In this document: one piece after another, positions 37,750 through 53,700 of the stretch
Layout: every line of letters starts with the position of its first letter
Position numbering within the stretch: position 1 is the stretch's first letter
Notes under the pieces: generated by a model
Told to the model about the DNA's origin: nothing
Database searches by the model: none
Seen by the model: the letters and a program-made list of their open reading frames with translations, nothing else
Position numbers and translations under genes: made by a program
Assembly: GCF_901709675.1 (NCBI RefSeq)
Contig: NC_051090.1
Coordinates: forward strand, 86,001 to 150,000
Direction: 5' to 3'
From: Syngnathus acus
Taxonomy: Eukaryota; Chordata; Actinopteri; Syngnathiformes; Syngnathidae
DNA length: 64,000 nt

Positions 37750-38035
37750 GTACAGATGGGGTTGCATCAGGCTGCGATCCATCGATAGATGCATGCCGAG
37801 AGGGCCGCGTTTGTGAAAGACGCTCTCGAAACCGAGGTGCCTTATACAGATGGATGGGGGAGCGAGCGTCAGGCTGCCATAGAGAGATAGATGCATGTGG
37901 AGACATTTGTGAAAAGACACGCTAGAAACAAAGGTGACTTATACAGATGGATGGGGGAGTGAGCATCAGGCTGCCATAGAGAGATAGATGCATGTGGAGA
38001 CATTTGTGAAAAGATGCTAGTCTAGACGCTCTCGA
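37750..38035. repeat. 97-bp minisatellite, about three copies
   Basis: CTTATACAGATGGATGGGGG recurs at 37841 and 37938 (97-bp period), and a more diverged copy precedes it from about 37750. Each copy contains AGATAGATGCATG and a TTTGTGAAA block. Confidence 0.88.
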
Positions 38036-38333
38036 GACAAAGCTGCCTTACACACTTGCATTAGCTCGAGAGAGATCTGATGTCAAATCTGACCTGAAAA
38101 TGAAAGCCACTCAGAAGAAGGAGAGATTTTGAGTCAATGTTACAAATGTATCCCCCCCAAACTCTCTCTCTCGTTTAAAGACTCCATCTATTGCCTGCCT
38201 GATTGATTGCTGCTCTCAGGTTGAATCGAATGTTTTTATTCACTCACCATTTTTACAGTGTGCCCCACCAAAAACATGGTCAGTTTTAGAAAAAATCTCT
38301 CCCCGACTTCTTTGACAACTTGTGCTGCTGCGG

Positions 38334-38495
38334 CGGAGGCGGGGCCAGAGCAGCTGGGCGGGGCCAGAGCAGCTGGGCGGGGCCAGAGCGGCTGGGCGGG
38401 GCGGCTTTGCGCCCTGGAGCAGCTTAAAAGCAACCCGGCCCTGCTCCTCGCCGACATTCCGGCCCTGCTCCTCGCCGACATTCCGGCCCTGCTCC
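38334..38495. repeat. Two short GC-rich tandem arrays in the klf 5' flank or UTR
   Basis: An 18-bp unit (GGGGCCAGAGCAGCTGGGC) is repeated about three times at 38340-38398. A 24-bp unit (GGCCCTGCTCCTCGCCGACATT core) is repeated about 2.5 times at 38437-38495. Both lie within 300 bp upstream of the start codon. Confidence 0.85.
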
Positions 38496-38630
38496 TCTTT
38501 CTCGCTTTCAGACCGCCTCCCCTGGCCCGGCTGGGCTCGGCCACCTGACACATCTGCACGGACGCCGCCGCCGACCGACTCCTTTGCACTCGTCTTGATT
38601 CATTTGTTTTGATTGAACAAACAAAGCAAG

Positions 38631-40270
38631 ATGGCTTTGACTCGAACCGTTTTACCTTCATTCTCCACTTTTTCCACGCAGAAGGAAGAAGTAAGTCCAT
38701 TTGTTGAAGTGGGGGGCACCGATTGAGTGAGTGCTCGAGTGCTCTCTTTCCATGTCCTGTGTCGAGTTTGCGTGTGGATTTTTTCTTCTCTCGTCTTTTG
38801 TGTCAGATTAATTCAACACTAAACTGTGACGGTCAATTGAGTGAGCACAGCTATCAGATGGCCAGCGTCGGTTCCGTTGTCCGCATGAGCGCTTGGATCT
38901 TGTGCACGCGAATGGAAAAGGGGCTAAATTGTCCAGAGGTGTCTGTCCATTGTTCGACGTCTGACGTTGACTGCCTGACATATGCCAGCACTTGACTATG
39001 CACTCATCTGGGATTGGAGCAGATTGGAAAGAGGATGTCAATGTTGACACATGCGTGTGTGCGTGCGCGCTGCTGTTCCACAGGTCTGGAGGAGAGCTCC
39101 AAAGGACGATGACGACCTGGACACCTTCCTGGACTTGGACTTTATCCTGGCCTACAGCGCCATGAGTGCAGACTCCATGACAGCCTGCGAGCGGACTCTG
39201 GATGGCAGGGCTCTTGGGTACCAGCAGCAAGACGACACGTCCCTGCCGGACGTGGACGCCCCCTCTCAGCCAGCTCAGCCTCCGCCAGCATACAGCAGCA
39301 GCAGCAGCCTGATGGGCGAGCTGCTGCGGTACGACTCGGACGTGGACGGCCTCCGGTCGGGAAGCATCCAGGGCGGCTTCCTGGTCGGCGCGTCGGCTTT
39401 CCACGGCTCTGGAGCTCGCTTCACAGACTCCTATGCGGCGCATCCGTGGATTAAGCCGGAGCCCGACTCCTACGGGCCCTCGATCGGCGACGTGCCGCGG
39501 GCCTCGGGCGAGGTGAAGCGGGAGGCCGGCGTGACGTCGTGCGGCGGCTCCCACCCGCAGCCCCGTCCGGCGAGCTCGCCTCCCGGAGTCGCCGGAAACC
39601 TGACGCCGCCCCTCAGCCCCGACGAGATCGCCGCCTTCCCGCAGAGCTTGGACGAGCGGCAATTCCACTTTCACTTTTCCTCCGGAGCGCATCTCCGCTT
39701 TCCGGCCTCGTACGGGCAGATGACGCCGCCGTCGTCGCCGTTGGACTTGATGGATAGCAAGGCCAGGAGAGGGCGGCGCGCCTGGCCCCGCAAGCGCACC
39801 GCCAGCCACACCTGCACCTACGGCGGATGCGGCAAGACCTACACCAAGAGCTCGCACCTCAAGGCGCACCTCAGGACGCATACGGGTAAGCCAGCAGCAG
39901 CGGCGGCAGCAGCGGCGGCAGCAGCGGCGGCAGCAGCGGCGGCAGCAGCGGCGGCAGCAGCGGCGGCAGCAGCGGCGGCAGCAGCGGCGGCAGCAGCGGC
40001 GGCAGCAGCGGCGGCGGCGGTGGCAGCAGCAGCAGCCGCCGCCGATTCCCCCCCCCGGTTCTGATGTCACTGAGTCATCTGTTGTCTTTGGCAGGAGAGA
40101 AGCCCTACCACTGCACATGGCAGGGATGCGGCTGGAAATTTGCTCGCTCCGACGAGCTGACGCGCCACTTCCGTAAACACACCGGTCACAGGCCCTTCCA
40201 GTGCCATTTGTGTGAGCGCGCCTTCTCGCGCTCTGACCACCTGGCGCTGCACATGAAAAGACACATGTGA
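38631..40270 (+). CDS. klf17: Krüppel-like transcription factor of the KLF2/4/17 group, 345 aa, three exons
   Basis: Nuclear factor binding CACCC/GC boxes. Exons are 38631-38690, 39084-39885 and 40095-40270, all GT-AG and in phase. The N-terminus [20 protein letters not shown] and the acidic [15 protein letters not shown] segment are typical of the KLF2/4/17 class. A basic stretch [13 protein letters not shown] precedes three C-terminal C2H2 fingers. The first starts at about Cys264 (CTYGGC...HLKAHLRTH) and is split from finger 2 ([16 protein letters not shown]) by intron 2. Finger 3 ends [12 protein letters not shown], right at the C-terminus. The choice of klf17 over klf2 or klf4 rests on the RHFRKH/CERAF residues and on linkage with 1p34-type genes. 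The family call is firm; the orthologue is less so. Confidence 0.9.
39891..40050. repeat. (GCA/GCG)n trinucleotide tract filling klf intron 2
   Basis: AGCAGCGGCGGC-type units begin 5 bp after the donor at 39886 and fill about three quarters of the 209-bp intron. Read through from exon 2, the tract encodes an unbroken alanine run followed by a stop at about 40062. Confidence 0.95.
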
Positions 40271-40631
40271 TGTGCGTGTGCTGCGCAGAGTTGGTGTTTT
40301 TTGAATTTAAGAGCGCATCAAGTGTAACAGGTGACAAGTCAGCAGCACAGGGAGCTAGCTGCTAATGCTCCTCCATCACGTCAGACAAGTGTGTACAGGC
40401 GCGGCGGATACAAAGATGATAAGACAACTGCAAGACGTTTTCGTGCAGAATGAAGGAGCCCTGCGTGGACAGGACACGTAAGAAAAAAGACTTCAAGGAG
40501 ACGAGGACAAGAGCATGACAACGTTTTGTTGCAAAACTGCTTTTCACGCAACGTGACGGCGTCCCCTCGTAGACAGAACCAAACTTGGCTGTATATACAA
40601 AGAATGTGTCAAAAGTCATATTTTGTGTATC

Positions 40632-40637
40632 ATTAAA
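40632..40637 (+). terminator. Possible ATTAAA poly(A) signal of the klf gene
   Basis: ATTAAA lies about 360 bp beyond the stop; no canonical AATAAA was noticed closer. Confidence 0.3.
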
Positions 40638-40789
40638 ACAATCAGAGAACAAACGATGGCTCTCAGAACCTTCCAGCTACAGCATACATTATACATCCAA
40701 GTTCACAGCGACAACTGCCAGACTGACTCTTCAACGACACAACTGGACAAGTGCATATACAAGCCAAAGCCACTTTCTATGCGCACGTT

Positions 40790-40909
<120 letters not shown>

Positions 40910-41756
40910 TAGAGGCTAATAGAGTGCAGGGAACCGCTGTTCACTTTAGTGTAGGAATGACGTGAAAACAACGCCACCTACTGGTTGGGAAGCACATCAA
41001 CGGGGCAAAGAATATTTGGACGCGCCTCAAATACGTAACTAATATCGACATCTAAACATATGTACTACTCACAAATGCTCACGTTTTAGTTTAACTAGCT
41101 GGAAATGTGATGACATCCAACTCTTTTGGATGCAAAGATGGAACACGAGCTCTGAAGCAAAGGGAGCGGAAGACAAACCCCCAAAAAGCAGCGTGCCGGC
41201 TCTCAACTGGTTGAAGAGCTGCTTTGGTTTGTGGCCACGTCTGCTCTCTGTTGCTGCACATCAGTTGCTGCAACTGAACACATCAGTTGCTGCAACTGGG
41301 TAGGTCATTGGGAACAAATGAAAAGAACGTGTGCAATTTGAATGGAACATTTGGCAATCCATATGAAGTAGATGCAAATGAGAATATTTGCCATTTTTCA
41401 CAAGTGTTGTTAGTCACCTTGAACAGAGGCTGTGATTGTCAAATTCCTTGTTTGGCACGCTCAAACACGGCGAATAAAAACTCTTGAATCTTGAAATGAG
41501 GCTGAATGACAAGCAAGGTGAAGCTTCCTTTAGCCGACTTGCATCGTGGGAAATACCTACCAGCGCCGCTTGGCTCTTCAAAGTGTTGAAAACCACACGA
41601 CTGGTCGGTCGGTCACACTGCATAGGGCTCCAGTCGGAGCAATAGTGCACGCGCGCGAGAAACCACAGGCATGCACTCCAGCCACTTTTGCAGCCATGAG
41701 TTGCTCCAGCAGCATTCGCATGTTTTTGAACCTCGCTCGGTTCAAGCAGCTGACAT

Positions 41757-41798
41757 GAAAGGTGAGCCACCCATGCGGGCATGGGTGGCTCACCTTTC
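41757..41798. other. Perfect 19-bp palindrome with 4-nt loop
   Basis: GAAAGGTGAGCCACCCATG (41757-41775) and its exact reverse complement are separated by CGGG. Nothing else nearby suggests a transposon end. A short tandem duplication (ACATCAGTTGCTGCAACTG at 41258 and 41280) lies 0.5 kb upstream. Confidence 0.75.
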
Positions 41799-42223
41799 CC
41801 AAACAAACATCAAGCACTCGTGCTGCTATTGTGTGTAAGTTGGCGTGAAAATGCGTGCGTGTCGTACAAACAGACAACAACAGATGTCCGTTATTTTGAA
41901 CAATTAACAAGTAAACTCACAAAAGCTGTAGGAAGAACGCGAGGGTGTCTGCCAGTAAAACACATATGACTTTTGTGTAACGTGTCCACAAAAAAGAAGA
42001 ATGGCAACACAATTGCATTACTGTACAACGACAGTAAGGTGACACAATACATCTAAATGTTTATCTTAGCATGACAAGCGAACTTTTTTTTTTTTAATCC
42101 TAATTTTTGGAATGCATTTTGTGTTATGCCGCCATCTTGGCGGTCAACTAGTCAGCTCGTTCCTACGTGTTTGTATGGATTGTCTGATTTCTGCGCTACG
42201 TTTTCACCGATTTCTTCCGAATT

Positions 42224-42442
42224 ATGGCTGATTTGCTATCCAACGAAGTTAGGCATTTGGATGAAGACTCCAAGAATCGTCACAGAGAGAAGTTGAACCT
42301 TGTTGGCACAACGGATCCGTACCTTTTACCGAGAAGCATGCTAAAATCGCCCGAGCATTTTGCAACAGCCGACCTGCCTGAACGCTCATATCCAGATATT
42401 TATAATTACCTCGTCGATTTGTTTTGTAATGGCATTTCATAA
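42224..42442 (+). pseudogene. Short repeat-derived frame (YPDIYNYLV-type), probably a mobile-element fragment
   Basis: A 72-residue frame starting MADLLSNEVRHLDED contains DPYLLPRSM and YPDIYNYLV. From memory this resembles the N-terminal exon of a multicopy teleost protein family often found near THAP domains. It then hits a stop after a few unrelated residues, so either a splice donor is missed after NYLV or the copy is broken. Poly(A) signals follow. Function unknown. Confidence 0.4.
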
Positions 42443-42806
42443 CTTGACATATTAAAAAACTGAATAGAGTGAAATCATTCAGATACTGTACCTGTCTGTT
42501 CAAGTTGCTACCATTTTTATTATTTGTTTATTTTTGCATGATGCCACATCTGATTGTCTTGAAAACTTAACCAATAAATATAATTCAATATTTACATTGA
42601 TAACGTTTTCAAGCATCATGAAAAAATAAACACAAAATAAAAACGGGGGGGTGAACTGAAGAAATCATCCCATTCCCTGCCTTGCTGCTCTTGCTGCCTT
42701 TCTAAAAATGCACCCAGCATTTTCAACAATCATATTTGTATCATCCCATATTGTATTATTTCACATTTTGTGAAACAAATCAGGGGTGAATAGTTTGTTT
42801 ACATAC

Positions 42807-42984
42807 CTGATATGAAGTCCTCATTGCATATCCTTGTGTAAATCGTAGGTTTCCATCGTTCACGACGAATATCCGCGATCCATTTATCACGTTTTTTCAT
42901 GTTCGCCGGAAATCTATAGAAGCTAAGATTTGGTTTATCGCCTCGTCTATTGCTACATCCAACAGCACAGCAGGTATCCGGCAT
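42807..42984 (-). CDS. THAP-domain (C2CH zinc finger) exon, partial
   Basis: From ATG 42984 the frame reads MPDTCCAVGCSNRRGD, then LSFYRFPANMKKRDKWIADI and TRICNEDFISG. It therefore has the CxxxC start, the conserved F-x-F-P and tryptophan positions, and the C-x2-D/H region of a THAP DNA-binding domain, with the histidine of C-x2-H apparently replaced (C-NE-D). A strong donor GTATGT follows at 42806. An in-frame upstream Met (43074) would add 30 residues. No downstream exon was found before the plus-strand frame, so the gene is incomplete or decayed. THAP domains occur in P-element-like and Kolobok transposases and in host factors. Confidence 0.6.
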
Positions 42985-43713
42985 TCTTAAGCTCAAATAG
43001 CAGCAGATATAACAAGAAAGCGTGTGTGAGTCGTTGACCGGCACTGAAAAGTTGACCGCCATGATGGCCGCCAAGCTAATGTGGGTAGCTTGATGACGTC
43101 AGCTGCAAAGCCTCTATTGGTGACCTAACAACACAGCCATTCAATTGAGACCTCTTTCGACCGTTACAATGCATCAGCTCCCAAAACAGTTCTTAAACTG
43201 CTAGAATGTCAATGCAACACATCGAGTCCAACGCTGTCCATAATTGATGATACACCGCCATTAGTAATAGTTTCCACAATCAATCCACAAGGTGGCACTC
43301 AATATCGACTACTGTATGTCATTCATCTGCTCTGCTGTAGCCTTGCTTGCAGGCGGAGTATCCAATTCGTTCATTGCAAAAGTGAAATACTGTTTTTGTG
43401 TCATCTCAAGCTTACCGCTTTACTGTGTCCGTCGTTTCCATAGATCGAAGGAACTGAAACGCAATGAAACTTTGGGCGAATCCTTCTCTAAATTGACAAG
43501 AGATTTCTGCAACACTCGTCCTTGAACTGCTTCGCACAGACAAGCAGGACAAAAAACGAAACTCAACCAGGCACTTGGTTTGAGGTTCTGATGCTGGGGG
43601 ACGGTTGGTGCATCCGACAACGTAACATTTATTTGGATGTCTCCATTTCGGCATCCTTGACCTGTTTGCGCTACAAGTCTCTCCGAGTAATAAAGATGGC
43701 GGATTTGCAAAAG

Positions 43714-43846
43714 CCACACCCACTACCTCGTTTGGCCGCACCCGCTACCTTGTTTGGCCGCACCCACCACCTTGATTGGCCGCACCTACTACCTTGCTTG
43801 GCCGCACCCACCACCTTGCTTGGCCGCACCCACTACCTAGTTTGGT
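43714..43846. repeat. About 22-bp minisatellite (TTGGCCGCACCCACTACCTTG)
   Basis: Roughly six tandem copies with C/T and A/T variants of the unit. Confidence 0.88.
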
Positions 43847-44103
43847 AGTCCCGCCCTAACGGATGTCATCGATAAAAATGCGTCACAGAAAATGGATATA
43901 ATTGAAGGGAACAAAAAATATCCCCCAAACAGATTGTAAAAGTATCTCTGCAGCACCTGGAGGGATTAGACAAAACTTCTCTACAACCCCGGAGACTCCA
44001 AGTGCACAATAAAATGTATCTAAAAGCTAAAGAAGTGGGTTTTCCATGATATGTCTCCTCATTGAGGTGTGGGGAGGGAAAAAGTTCAGTCAAGTAAAAA
44101 GGT

Positions 44104-44109
44104 TTTATT
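44104..44109 (-). terminator. Polyadenylation signal AATAAA of ankmy1
   Basis: The minus-strand AATAAA lies only about 40 bp beyond the ankmy1 stop, giving a very short 3' UTR. Confidence 0.6.
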
Positions 44110-44148
44110 TGATCTCTCTCTAGATTTTTGCAGTGGGTGCTTTGTACA

Positions 44149-49684
<5,536 letters not shown>

Positions 49685-49951
49685 TCCAAAAGGAACTCAA
49701 AGAATAAGGCCGGCCGGCCGACCGATGGAGCTTTGACGAGGCTTTAGCCTTCATGTGTATGTGTTGCTAAAAGTGCGCTGCTGCTTTTCAAACGTTTTTG
49801 TTTGGCATTGTTGTGGAAGTCAACCGGCGTCATGGCAAAGAGATCTTAGGACCACCCCCCCCCCCCCGCCTTCTCCCAAGCCCCACCCCTAAACCACAAG
49901 CCCCACCCCCAAGAGGGCATTGGATGACGTCGCAGACAGAGAAAGTCAATG

Positions 49952-49957
49952 TTTATT
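49952..49957 (-). terminator. Polyadenylation signal AATAAA of stxbp3
   Basis: The minus-strand AATAAA lies about 820 bp beyond the stxbp3 stop and only about 270 bp upstream of the ankmy1 start; the two minus-strand genes are closely head to tail. Confidence 0.55.
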
Positions 49958-50143
49958 AGTTAGAAAAGAATTGAATCCAAAATGGTCATTACAATCATTC
50001 CAGTGGTACAAACACATTATAAAATTAAAATGAATGAATAAGAATGGAAAATGTATTGATTGATCTAGACGTCTTTTCTAAGGCTTTAAAAAATGATAAG
50101 TGGGTCTGTAACTAAAACATATTTCCATATACTTCAAGCGTTA

Positions 50144-50175
<32 letters not shown>

Positions 50176-50729
50176 GGAAATTTGCTTGAATGTACTTGCT
50201 TTTGACAACCCATAATTAGGAATACTATCTAATAAGATCCACCAGCTGTATAGAAATGCCATTACAAAGTTAACATTGTTACAGTCAGAGAACTATTATA
50301 CTTGGATACAAACAAAAAACATGCATAGGTTGAACCACTTCATTCATTTATTAGTCAGTTGTTCAATTAAAAAAATAGAGTACTTAAAAAGACAAAAATA
50401 ACGTTTACAAAGAAGGATGACCAAGTTTCCATGAGCAGAGTGAAGTTCAGTGCTTACAAACATGAATTAAGCGGTAATGTCTTCTACCATTCCAATTTAT
50501 ACAAGATTAAGTTAGCAGTATTTTTTTCCCAGGACCGGGCAATGTGAATTCACAACAAAGATCCTAATCCTCACATCCAACGATACAATTTAGTTTCTCA
50601 AAGCAAAGATGGAAATCTTCTCCAATGGAAAAGGCATCCAAAACATTCCCTTCGTGTCCCCCGATGAAGGGGATTTGTTGAGTGCACTCATGATAATAGT
50701 AAGGGAAGGATGGGCAGGGAGGGAGTCCT

Positions 50730-50789
50730 GTTAGTTGGCTAACATTTTAGTCATTGAGTCTTGTTAGTTGGCTAACATTTTAGTCATTG
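50730..50789. repeat. 33-bp tandem duplication over the stxbp3 stop codon
   Basis: GTTAGTTGGCTAACATTTTA followed by GTCATTG occurs at 50730-50756 and again at 50763-50789. The stop codon (50780-50782, minus) is in the second copy; the first copy lies in the 3' UTR and preserves the same stop context. Confidence 0.9.
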
Positions 50790-53700
50790 CTCCTCTCCTC
50801 AATTTTGAAAGTCTGCATCGGACGTTTGCTTAGGACCTTGATGTCATCCAGTAGATTGGTTGGTGTCAAAATGTGGGACGATCCTAGAGTTCAAACAGAA
50901 GAGCGCCGTCAATACCGCAACGACCAACGTGACAAAAATCAAAGACTAAATGCGTGCGCACCTACGATGACCTGACAGGATTTGACAGCCTGTGTCACCT
51001 CATAGGCACAGCGCATCTCAGAGTAGCCGATTCCTCCTACGACAAAGACGATGAGGCGCGAGCCCGTCCGACGTTCGTCCTGAGAGCTGGATTTGTGCTT
51101 CTGACGTGCACTGCAAAGACAATGAAAAGGTATCAGAGCCGCTGCAAAATGCAGAAAGAAAAGTGCGGTGCGGTGCGGCGCGGCGCAACGAAGCGCAGCG
51201 CTCTAACCCCTAACCCACCTCACAGCACCCGAACCATTCCAAGCAGTCGGACACTCAGACTGGTGCGGCCATTCCCGAGTGTCCAGTTTGTTCTCCACAG
51301 CATCCTGAAAATAACGTTAGAGTTCTTGAAAGATAATCCAAGTCAAATTGCAAACAGGATCATACTTGAGGCAAAGACCCTAACCAGCCACATACGCTAG
51401 GGGAACATCCAGCTTTCATTCTTCTCTTCATTAGGACATAGCAAACGATGACAATGTAACACCGTTTGGTCAACTGCACAAAAATGACTTCCTTGACCCA
51501 ATTTGCGCCCGACCAGTATTACATCCTCACCTCCATGACATCTTTTATGAGAGGAGTCCACCTGGAAAGATTATAAATCTCATGCTGAGAACGGTCCCGT
51601 CTGGTAGCTTTGCGGGAGAACAAACTGGGCTGCAATCACAAGTAGAACATTCCAATTGATGGCCATTTTTCAAGAAAGCCTTTGGTTCAGCAATTGAGTG
51701 TTGTCAACAATCCATTTGGATTCTCTACGCACAGATGTGATGACGGGGACTCCGAGCTCTTTCCAGTTTAGGATCACTTCTTTTTCCTCTTCAATTTTCA
51801 CGTGTTGGATGAGTTTGTTCAAATTCTCCTCTGTCGTTCCTGGTGACAAACACAAAACGGATGATAAATTCCATCGAGTGGCCTGCATCTTCACCTCATG
51901 CAAAATGAAATCGATTGCACAAAAACAGGTGATTAAATACGAGAGCCGAAATGATAGTTCTCAATCTGGCAAACTGGTCCATCATGCAGGTCTTCTTCTC
52001 CATCCACTTGGTAAGTAAGCAGAGCATCTTACATGAAGCGTTGGGCTAACCTGACGGAAGCGTTCCGCCTACCATACCTACGTACCTCCGAAAAGCCTCC
52101 CGCATTCATTCTTGTGTCACTCTGTTTTTGAATCCACAAAACGAGGCAAAATTTCACCAGCCGTTCTCATCTTTTGGTGTACCATTGACGCTGAAGATGT
52201 AAAGCAGCACAGCTCTGATCTTGTCATAGGTGGTGTACGGGTGGAGCAGCACTGGCAACAGCGTCCTCATGGGATCCTTCACTTTCACCCCATCCACGTC
52301 CGAGCCCACGGCAAGGTCCTATCGTCAAGAAAGAGAGATGTGTGTAAGATAAGTTCAAAAAAAGAAAACATCCCAGAGATTTCACCAACAGGGCGAGCTC
52401 AGACAGACCTGCTCGGCTTTGCAGAGTTTCTCGACATTGTTGGAGAAATGCGTCATACAATCTTCAGCCAACTGCAGGTGAACAGCTTTCTAGGAACACA
52501 AATGAAAAAATGGAACACTTATTAAGTGGAACCAATGTCAAACAATATACAATGAAAGATCGTGGACGATGTCACCCTGAGATGTGTAACGGCAACAGCG
52601 CAACATATGTACCTGTGTCAGCTGTTTACGGAATGATGGCATCTTTTTCATCATTTGGGCCAAATTGCTGATGGTGATCTGAAATTCAATGAACAAAATG
52701 ACAATCCAAAAGCTGTAATGGAAGTACAGTACCATACAGTTTTCCCTTTGACGCTCAGATGGACTTGGCTTATTCAGTGCTAGCTAAGTCAAAAGAAGTA
52801 CCTTCCCATCGGGTTGTTTCTTGCTAGCAGATATTTCCTTTAACATCTTGGGGATGAGTCTGGTTTAGAAACATAATGAATGGTACAATAATAGATGTGT
52901 ACATGGCATGGCATGGCCCTCCCTCCCTCCCTCCCTGCCCGCTTCTTTGTCAGACTTACTCGGACACCTCAGCAATGTGCTTGTGCCTCAGCTTAACCCA
53001 AAGCGCGTCATCCTCATTCAGCGCAGCCTGCTTCTCGGAGCCATCTTTAGACTTGTACCTGACACGTCATCAAAATCACAAGACATATTTTGTGCATCGC
53101 ATTTTGAAAATAGTGTCAGCAAAACTGCAAGGGTACATTACTTGTACGTGTCATTGTGGATATCAATGAGGTCGTAGGCCATGGCCTGGTAGGTAAGCTC
53201 ATGGAGGATAGGGCTGACGGGGTCAAAGCCTCTTTCCACTATCAGCAGCTGGGCCTGAGTCTTGTCCTGGTGGGAAGGTCAAATTGGCTCAAGTTTTCAT
53301 CTGACCTTCTGATGGAGATTGAAATGAGGTGGTGATGCCATTGTGACACAGCCTGTTACGTGATCACAATTTCCCAAACTAAAGCTTTGTTTTCTCGGTC
53401 CACAGATGTCTGACCTTTTTCTTACTGCTGTCATCCATCTGATAGTATCTGGACAGTTTGTTGTCCACCAACTCTGCGAGAATCTTAGCGCACTCCATGT
53501 TGGTGTCTCTAGTGGGGAAAATGAAATGACAAGGAATAACCTATTTTTCTCTTTCTAAAGCTTCGGTATCAAATTCTGCTTTTCCCATGGAAACTGAGTT
53601 TACGCTTGAGGCTAAGGTGCGTCAAAACATTCATTCTCCTCGGTGTACCTTTTGTATCGGACCCCTGGGTATTCATCCAACGTGGCGCAGAGGGTGACCA

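Larger units (their letters stand above)
42128..43072. mobile_element. Putative element with inverted GCCGCCATCTTGGCGGTCAAC-like ends and a THAP exon
   Basis: The left motif at 42128-42148 and the reverse complement of 43051-43072 agree at 19 of 21 positions. Between them lie two convergent open frames, a THAP-domain exon on the minus strand and a short plus-strand frame, each starting close to one end. Plus-strand AATAAA signals occur near 42573 and 42624. This looks like a decayed or internally deleted DNA transposon or a transposon-derived gene pair. A clear target duplication was not found, and the ends also resemble YY1 sites. Confidence 0.45.

Noticed and set aside
38808-40337. 509-residue minus-strand open frame over the klf gene, rich in Cys/Arg repeats
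   Set aside because: It is antisense to the well-supported zinc-finger exons and kept open by the GCC-type trinucleotide repeat; no splice or domain support.
43412-43741. Possible second THAP domain (PNKCYVVGCTNRPP) on the minus strand
   Set aside because: Only the first cysteine pair fits; the downstream tryptophan, F-x-F-P and C-x2-H features are missing in every frame. At most a badly decayed fragment.
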